This document shows positions 56,914 through 64,000 of a stretch of DNA of 64,000 bases, piece after piece. The notes under the pieces are model-generated. The model searched no databases, was not told where the DNA came from, and saw only the letters and a program-made list of their open reading frames with translations. The translations under genes and the position numbers were made by a program. The stretch covers positions 67,530,336-67,594,335 of the forward strand of contig NC_081183.1 in the NCBI RefSeq assembly GCF_029867415.1. The letters are read 5' to 3'. Every line of letters starts with the position of its first letter. Position 1 is the first letter of the stretch. This DNA is from Vicia villosa (lineage: Eukaryota; Streptophyta; Magnoliopsida; Fabales; Fabaceae).

Positions 56914-59757
56914 TTTTTTTGTTCTAATCATAAAATTCGTAAGCATTTTGCATATTTTGTTTTTCGATGTGTTTGATTTAATACTTGAACTATTTCTACA
57001 ATGGAATTTGGCAGGCAAGTTCGTTTATGCTCATGATTCCTCAATAAATATATGGGAGTTAATCTATAAATGGTTAATGAGTTTGATTTCTTATGCAGGA
57101 TTCCAAACCAATTTTTTTGAAAATGGGGAGCAATTATTTGAGTATGAAAAACATATCTTATGCTGATTGAAATATGATACAATATAACTTTACTTTGTTT
57201 AAAAAATTGGATCATATAATATTTCAAGCAAATGGTGGTTTCATCTTGAAGTTGAAATAATTGACAATCTGTTCTTGCAAATGTCAATTAGCAAAAGCCT
57301 TATTCACCTGGTTTACCTCTCAGCTTGGCTTTCATGTTATCATCACACTAACTTAGAAGTAGTTGAAGGAATATAAATTAACCCTTAGTTTTCTGTAGAT
57401 GATTCTATATTCTGGTAAGAGTTTGGTAATCAATTAGTTATTCAAGTTGGCTTAGTAGTTTGTGCTTGAGCCTTTACACCTATAAAGCCTATATAATTTT
57501 TTTTTACGTAGGAACTTAATGGAGCTACACAGAGCCAACACAAAATGGAAACTCATTAGCCTCTACAAAACCAAATGGATGGCAACAAAGCTTGTGTTGA
57601 TCCTGATTGTTTTTTAGAGTCTTAAAATATTGTAGAGTCCAAGTTCTAGATTTATAGTACAAAACATATTTTCCTTGTGTATTTATAAGGATCAATTTGA
57701 TAGAATTAGTGTTGTTCATGTTAGGATGTTTTAAACTTTTGTTGTTGATAGCTTGGTAGATTAACATGTCAACTTAATTCTTGCAGAGAGAAACTAAGAT
57801 AACTAGAGCAAGGGGATGCACATGATTATGTAATGGATGGTCCATGAGAAGCATATCACTCACAGAAAGATAAAAATGTTTATTTTATTACCACACTGAT
57901 ACAAGTATTCTTATTTCTCTAAAATTTCTAATTGTTAGGATATCTCAACCATGATTTCGTCAAAAAAAAAAAAAACAAGTATGATAATAAGTCACATAGA
58001 TACACTTTCAAATGTACTAATTATGAGTTATATAGTGTAAGTATTGTGATTTTAAGTGTATTAATTAGGAACGGATAAATTTTATTAATAAAGACTGTTA
58101 TAAATATTATACTATAGTGTAATAATATCATAACAATTTAAAAAAGAAAAACAATCGGACTAAACATTCATGAACTTTAAATTATAATTAATAATTAAGA
58201 AAGGTGTATTTAACAAAATTGATTTATATAACTACTTTTAAAAGAATTAATATGAAATATTAATTTATTGATATCACACTAATTTTTTTTAACATTATAA
58301 CATTTTTTTTATAATTTTTAGTATGATAATATTATAAAATAATTAATTAAAAAATTTGTAAAAAACAATACATGATCTATGCAAAATAAACTATTTTTAT
58401 TAAAAGGTAACCTCTAGGAAAGTTAGAAAAGTTTGAGATAATAAAGTTAAAAATTAATAAATCTCAAACTATCGATTACACAGTTGTGGGAATATTGTGT
58501 AACCAGACATTCATTTCATTAATAAACATCTATGCATATTTTAATAGGCACAAAATATTTTAAAAGAGAAATAAATAATAATCATTGAATAAAAAGAGTC
58601 ATGCAAAATCATATTTATGTTTTTCGAACCTTTTATTTGAATAGATATTTAATAATTATAGTTTATAATATAATTTATCATTACCTGACTTACTTTTAGT
58701 ATTCAATAAAAAATATTTTTACATATGTGTTGTTTATACATGCATACAAAATTTAAAATATTAATAAATTATGTCATATTTTCGGTATAAATGTAATTAA
58801 AAGGTCATGGTGTAATTAAATACTATTTTGATATTATTTTATAGAATTTATTTTCTATACTAAATAGTTAATTTAATTTTAAAATTTTTATTTAATAATA
58901 TTATAAGATAGTTAAAATATATGTTTAATCTACTAAATATAACAAATATCATGCAAATAATCATACATGTAATATGGAGAAATTAAAATAAAAGAAAACA
59001 AGCTATAATTAACCTAAATATTTTTATAAATAGTATTATTTTTATATACAGAAAAAAAATGGAATAATGATTTAAATACTTTTATAAATGATTTAAATAT
59101 TTTGCGCATAATTGCTTTGTAAAGTTAATATTCATATTTGAAATCAATATTCATAGTGCTTTGAAACATTAAATTAGTTAATTTTATTTTTAAGTGTACT
59201 TAAGAAAAATAATGATATGATGGATTGAAAAAAAAATTGGAAGTTTGGTAAGACACAGAAAGTATTTAATGCGGTAATAACAATTGATTGTGCCAGATTT
59301 ATAATAAATTTTTATTAAATTATAACAATAAAAAGAAAATAAATACTAAGGAATGGAACAATAACTTAATGGCCTGCCTATAATAAAATTTGATCATGAT
59401 ATTTGACTACTAATAAAATAACAAATTAATAATGATAATTGACTACCAATAAAATAACAAACCAATAATAATAATAATGATAATTGACTATTAATAAAAC
59501 TTAATCAACATCAAGTTTGTAAGTATTCTTTTGAATATAATGAATTGAAATGCACTTCAATCTTTTATTAGTAGAAATGTATTCAATGTGTTTGAAATAT
59601 TGCATATTTTTCATGATTCTTATTTTTTCTTTTAGAATATTTCATTTAATTAAATGGACCTAAAAATTATTAATGAAAATAAAATACTCTTTTCCTCATA
59701 TTAAAAAAGATTTACAAACATATAACAAAAGAACAAGTTGTTCATTGTATACATTAT
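56914..59757. other. AT-rich sequence, no gene seen
   Basis: Includes possible acceptor-like sites (TTTGGCAG at about 57014, TTATGCAG at about 57099) that could belong to further exons of the small gene, an A13 run near 57961-57973, and long stretches above about 75% A+T from 58000 on. Part of it is probably the body of the Helitron ending at 60423. Confidence 0.45.
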
Positions 59758-60207
59758 GGCTCTGTTTGATAAGACATATATTCAAGCTTATAGCTTATGT
59801 CTTATAAGCTCATATGATAATTTAGACCCGTTTGATAACGATCTTTTCATCACGAGCTTATAGCTTATTTTTCAGACGCTATTTCAAATAGCGTTTTAGC
59901 TTATGTCTTTTAGCTTATTACTTTTTCTTCCTTTTTTATCCTTATTATTTCTATTAAAATCCATTGTTAACCCTTATAATTTATTTTAATTTAAAATAAA
60001 ATAATTATATATTAAATATCTTTAATGTCATTTTACATTTATAAGTTAATTGAACCGCTAATTTTATCAAACACTTTAATGAGTTTATAAGCTATCAGTC
60101 TCAACCATCTGCTATAAGCTATAAGTCATCATTCATCAGCCATCAGTTATAAGCTATAAGCTATCAGCTAGCTTATCACTCAATTGCTATTTTTACCAAA
60201 CAGACTC
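59758..60207. mobile_element. hAT-like MITE candidate, about 450 bp
   Basis: Imperfect terminal inverted repeats: GGCTCTGTTTGATAA at the left and, read from the right, GAGTCTGTTTGGTAA. The interior is rich in 'agcttataagct'-type inverted repeats. These features are common in plant hAT-related MITEs. I could not find a clear 8-bp target duplication. Confidence 0.5.
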
Positions 60208-60395
60208 TATATCCTAGCAAAATAAAAAGTTTAAAATGAGAACAAAACATTATTTTAATAACGATGACATATTTATAATTTTTTAACATTTTATAAATAC
60301 TGCCAAAAAATTTATAAAATATTTTTTTACTTAAATAAATTTTAATATTTTATAATTATTTCTAAAATATTTTTTTTGCTTAAATAAATTTTAAT

Positions 60396-60423
60396 CCGTG
60401 CCTCGCACGGGTATATCTACTAG
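60396..60423 (+). mobile_element. Helitron 3' terminus
   Basis: A perfect hairpin CCGTGC-ctc-GCACGG at 60396-60410, followed 13 bases later by the terminal CTAG (60420-60423) and then T. This is the canonical 3' end of plant Helitrons inserted between A and T. The 5' end (TC...) was not located, so the length is unknown. Confidence 0.7.
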
Positions 60424-61319
60424 TATTAATAATTATTGAATGAAATTATTTTAAAATAATTAAAAGTGATTTAAATTTATTTTAATTTTTTTTCTATTTT
60501 AACAATTTATTTGAATTTTATTTTTTTAATTGTGTATTATTAAAACAAATAAAGTTACAAAATTTAAAATGAAACGCAGTAAAATAGAATTTTAAATGTT
60601 AAAAGGGATATTGTTGGGATCATTTCACTAAAAAGATGTTTAGTACTACAAACAAGAATTTATTGGAAACTAAAATTGTTGAATTTAAGTAGGGAGAAAA
60701 ATGTCGAATTTTTTTGTGTCCATATCCAATGAATTAAATCTTTGTTTATAGACAAAAAAAATTAAAATAAAAATAAAAATCTAAATAATAAAAACAACCA
60801 ATAAAATTTTGCAAATTATATAATGTGGTCATAATTATGAGAATAAAGTTGCGACTAACTAATAAACTTGTTGAAGATTGGCATGCATAATTATGAGAAT
60901 AAAGTTGCGAATGTGTTCTGATGGTGCAAGTATTGTTAAGAGAATAATGTGATGTTGTATATCCAAGTAGAAGGGTGTGATAGATACTATCTTAATAATT
61001 GATATGTCAAGGTGTTTTTGAGCAATGATGATTTGGTTGCTAAGTTAATGAAGTAAAATTGTATCTCCACATTTAGGCGTGTTATTGTTGTTGCTTTGAG
61101 TGTTGGTAAGTTAGGAGGTTTGTGAAGTTGTTGGTAAGTTGTTTACTAGTATGTCGTAGAGATGTCGAATAATTGACGTTGGATTTAAGTCAGATTGAGT
61201 TGTTTTGATAGTCGATGTGTTGTCAATCGCAACTGAGAATCGGAGAGTTGGAAGCGAAGTTAAGGATGGTTAGGTCGCATAGATTTTCGAGGACGTAAAT
61301 ATTCTAAGTGGGAGAGAGT
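60424..61319 (+). other. Sequence upstream of LTR H, no intact gene
   Basis: AT-rich first half. A 24-bp direct duplication ('ataattatgagaataaagttgcga') lies at about 60831 and 60887. From about 61100 the text becomes GC-richer and probably is the decayed 3' end of a gypsy pol. It ends in a purine tract ('aagtgggagagagt') directly before LTR H. Confidence 0.5.
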
Positions 61320-62648
61320 TGTAACGCCCCGATTTTAATTAATTATTTAATTAAATTAATTAAAGATTTATTCGTTGGAATTAGTCGAAGTCGGAATTTA
61401 TCGATATTATTTTAAAGGCGTAATTGAATTAATGTGTTGATTCGAGTAGTTAAGTTGTGGTCGGATTAGTCGGAGAAATCCAATTGTGAGTTGATATTAA
61501 TTAAGTGAAGCAATTGTAGTTGTGGAATATTATTGAGAATAATATTCGTTATATTATGTGATTATTTATTTATGTGTTATTTGGCTTAATTGAGTAATTA
61601 GAGGAATGTTATGCATTGGGCTTAAGTGGAAGAAATATAAAACAATGAGATTGGATTGTGGGTTAAGCCCAATTAAGAAAAGAGAGATAGTAAGAGAGTT
61701 AGGGTTTTAGAGACATAACTCTCATTTGGAGAAAGAAGAGAAAGAAGAGAAAGAAGGGAAGAAAGAGGAAAGCTATGGCATGAAGATGAAAGACTCCATT
61801 GAAGAAGGTGAAGCTTTTGCTAAGGTAAGGATGGGGTTCTTACTCTCTAAGGGTTGACATGATGATGTTTATGGCGGGTTAAAAATTGTATGTTATTCTC
61901 TGTGGATGTGTGAGTTTGAAATTGTTAGGGTTTATGATAAAATCCATGAAATTGTGCAATGAATCATGTTGTTGATGTTTGTGTATAAACCCATGATTAG
62001 AAATATGTTTAGTAACCTTACATGTGTGGTAATTTGCTTTTAATTTATGCATAAATGGTGTATGGGTTAATGGGTGTTGTATGAGGGGGATTATGGAAGA
62101 AAAATGGCGATTTATGAGTTTTCACGCATCATGAGTCGACCTATACAGAAGCATAGGTCGACCTGAGCAACACAAAAGGTAGAAAATCCACTTTCCTTCA
62201 GCATGCGTCGACCCATGAATTATGTGAGTCGACCTAGAATCCTTTGCGTCGACTCATGAGTCGACCTGAGCTAACCCGAGGGGGGTAGAAAGCATCCATG
62301 CGTCGACCCATGAATTCTGTGAGTCGACCTGAGATAACCTGAGGGGGTAGAAAGCATCCATGCGTTGAATCCTTTGCATCGACCCACAGATTTCCATTTT
62401 TGGCAGATTTTTGTAAAGGCCATAACTTTTGATCCGTAACTCTGTTTTATGCGCCGCTCGAAGCGTTAGAAAGCTAACGCAATGAACTATACCATGATGC
62501 AATAAAATTATTCATAGGATATAGTCTCCTATTATGTTTATTAGAGTTAAGTGATGAACTATGTTGTGTTAACATATGAAGTATGCTTTTTGCGATGATT
62601 TGACATAACTATGTTGTGGTATAACTTGATGTATGTTTTTCTTATGAC
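61320..62648 (+). repeat. Element H: Ty3/gypsy LTR fragment (TGTAACGCCCC type)
   Basis: Starts TGTAACGCCCCGATTTTAAT next to a polypurine tract, so it is a 3' LTR on the plus strand. It contains a GA-rich run (61680-61780) and a cluster of 'cgtcgacccatga' and 'gagtcgacct' units at 62130-62390. It is cut by LTR G at 62649. Confidence 0.72.
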
Positions 62649-64000
62649 TGTCATACCCCAAAATTTGCCCATGCTATTTTTCATACACAAAACCAAATCA
62701 AAAGACAAAGCTCCAAAACACAGTCTCCCACACAGAAGTTCTAAACTAGGGTTTGAATAATTCAGAGGAAAATCATCGAATCAATGGCTCAAGGTGGTTC
62801 CATAAGGTCACTAACATCCCAAAGCATCTCCATATAAAGTTTCAAGGCAAACAGAGCAAACTTAGTCCCTCAAATCATGATTAGGTCAATAGTCGACTCT
62901 CAAGGGCAAAACAGTCATTTCAAGCCAAATACAGTCAAAGTTCAAGATATTTGGTCAACAACCTCCTCATAACCCTAAAATCATCATTTGATCAAGGGTT
63001 GATCATGATGATGCAAGGAAAGATCCGAAAAGTCAAAAGTCAAAAGTTACTATTTTGGGCATGAACTGAAAAAGTCAACCAAACTTTGAAAATTCACCAA
63101 ATATTCATACTTCATCAGAAAAATTCCCACCAAAGCTCATTTTAAAGGGAATTCATTCCTCTATCCAATGGTCCAAGAATCGAAGCTCATAGGTCAATGG
63201 TTTAAGAGATATGGCTTCATACATTATAGGTCCTTTTCAAAAGCCAACAAAAAGACACTTTGTTCAAAAGGATATATAAGGAGCATGGAAAATAATTTTG
63301 ATATGAGACCAAAGACACTGGTTAGAGGACTCTCTAAGGTTTCTAAAAAGTTCTAGAACTCTTCCATATCTTAAAAATTAAGGGAGATATGCTTTGTCAA
63401 AGTTGGACAATTTTGAGAAGAAAAATGTAAAGAAAAAGGGTTCAAATTGAAATTTTTTGCAAAGGAGCCCGACTTTTTATGGCCCAAAATTGATCTCCAA
63501 GATATCCAAGGCCTCAAATCTGAATGTCACTAATTTTGAAATATTTATTTGATTTTATATGAATTTTTAATCATTTAAAAGTGATTTTAATTCAGGGAAA
63601 TTAAATAAAAATCAAATATTCAATTAGAAGTCTTGCATCAATCAAATCCAATCACCAAAATATGCATTATTTCATAACAAATTCGTGCTCATATGGATTG
63701 AAGGAGAAAGATTGAAATTTGTCCAATTTAGAAAGATTTATAAAACAATTTCAATCAAAAAATCAATATTTGATTTGGTGAAGATTTAATCAAGTTTTAC
63801 AACCCTAATTCATTCATCTATAAGTATGCAACTTGGCCAAGGCATTAGGGGAGATTTTTTGGACGAATTCTGCAACCAGAGGAATCCTAACCAACTCTTA
63901 AAAACTCAAAGCAAAGTCAAAATCGTTTTCAAGGAGAGGGCTCGATTCAAGGCATCCTGAGAATTCAAACACATCCCTGGGATATCCTTGAAGGTTTCTA
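62649..64000 (+). repeat. Element G: Ogre-type LTR, runs off the window
   Basis: Starts TGTCATACCCCAAAATTTGCC, same family as LTRs B, D and E, plus strand. No PPT precedes it, so this is probably the outer edge of a 5' LTR or a solo LTR inserted into LTR H. Putative TATA (TATAAGTA) at 63819-63826. Confidence 0.82.

Overview
This is repetitive plant DNA, most likely from a legume of the pea/vetch/lentil group (Fabeae). The evidence is very long LTRs (about 3.8-5.7 kb) opening TGTCATACCCC or TGTTGCACCCC, the same primer-binding site three times, an Ogre-style extra ORF1 upstream of gag, a PR-RT spacer shaped like an intron, and Tat-lineage dual RNase H domains. No complete conventional protein-coding host gene is visible.

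Layout. The window cuts through a deep stack of nested retrotransposons. Element A (1722-16440, minus) is complete: two nearly identical 4.62-kb LTRs, PBS, PPT, a 5-bp target duplication (CATGG), and only an intact gag. It is a Gag-only, non-autonomous Ogre relative (TR-GAG type). A sits inside the gag-like gene of element B (1-1721 and 16441-22013, minus). B sits inside the 3' LTR of element C (22014-44102, minus), a full Ogre with ORF1, gag, PR, RT, RNase H, archaeal-type RNase H and integrase, all damaged. C sits in the 3' untranslated end of element D (44103-48216, plus). D sits in the LTR of element E (48217-51390, minus). E sits in a Maximus/SIRE-like copia LTR, F (51391-52705, minus). 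F sits in the chromodomain end of a Ty3/gypsy pol (52706-53061, plus). From 53062 to 61319 there is AT-rich sequence with a tRNA-like SINE candidate, a promoter-like stretch, a Stowaway MITE with TA duplication, a possible small spliced gene (about 56424-56913), a hAT-like MITE and a Helitron 3' end. From 61320 a different gypsy LTR (H) is interrupted at 62649 by another Ogre-type LTR (G) that runs off the right edge.

How the parts relate. A, B and C share the PBS, and A and C share the PPT. This fits one replication machinery, encoded by autonomous relatives of C, serving A and B in trans. A supplies its own Gag. B encodes a miniature Gag without a capsid domain but with two zinc knuckles. 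The most striking unexplained structure is the recurrence of arrays of short inverted repeats with compensatory base changes. They occur in the LTR R-U5 regions, the leaders and the 3' untranslated regions of these elements. A second is a tRNA-like module with A and B boxes in the sense orientation in the middle of the LTRs of B, C, D and E.

Limits: LTR divergences, copy counts and ages are by-eye estimates. Family names rest on recognised motifs, not searches.
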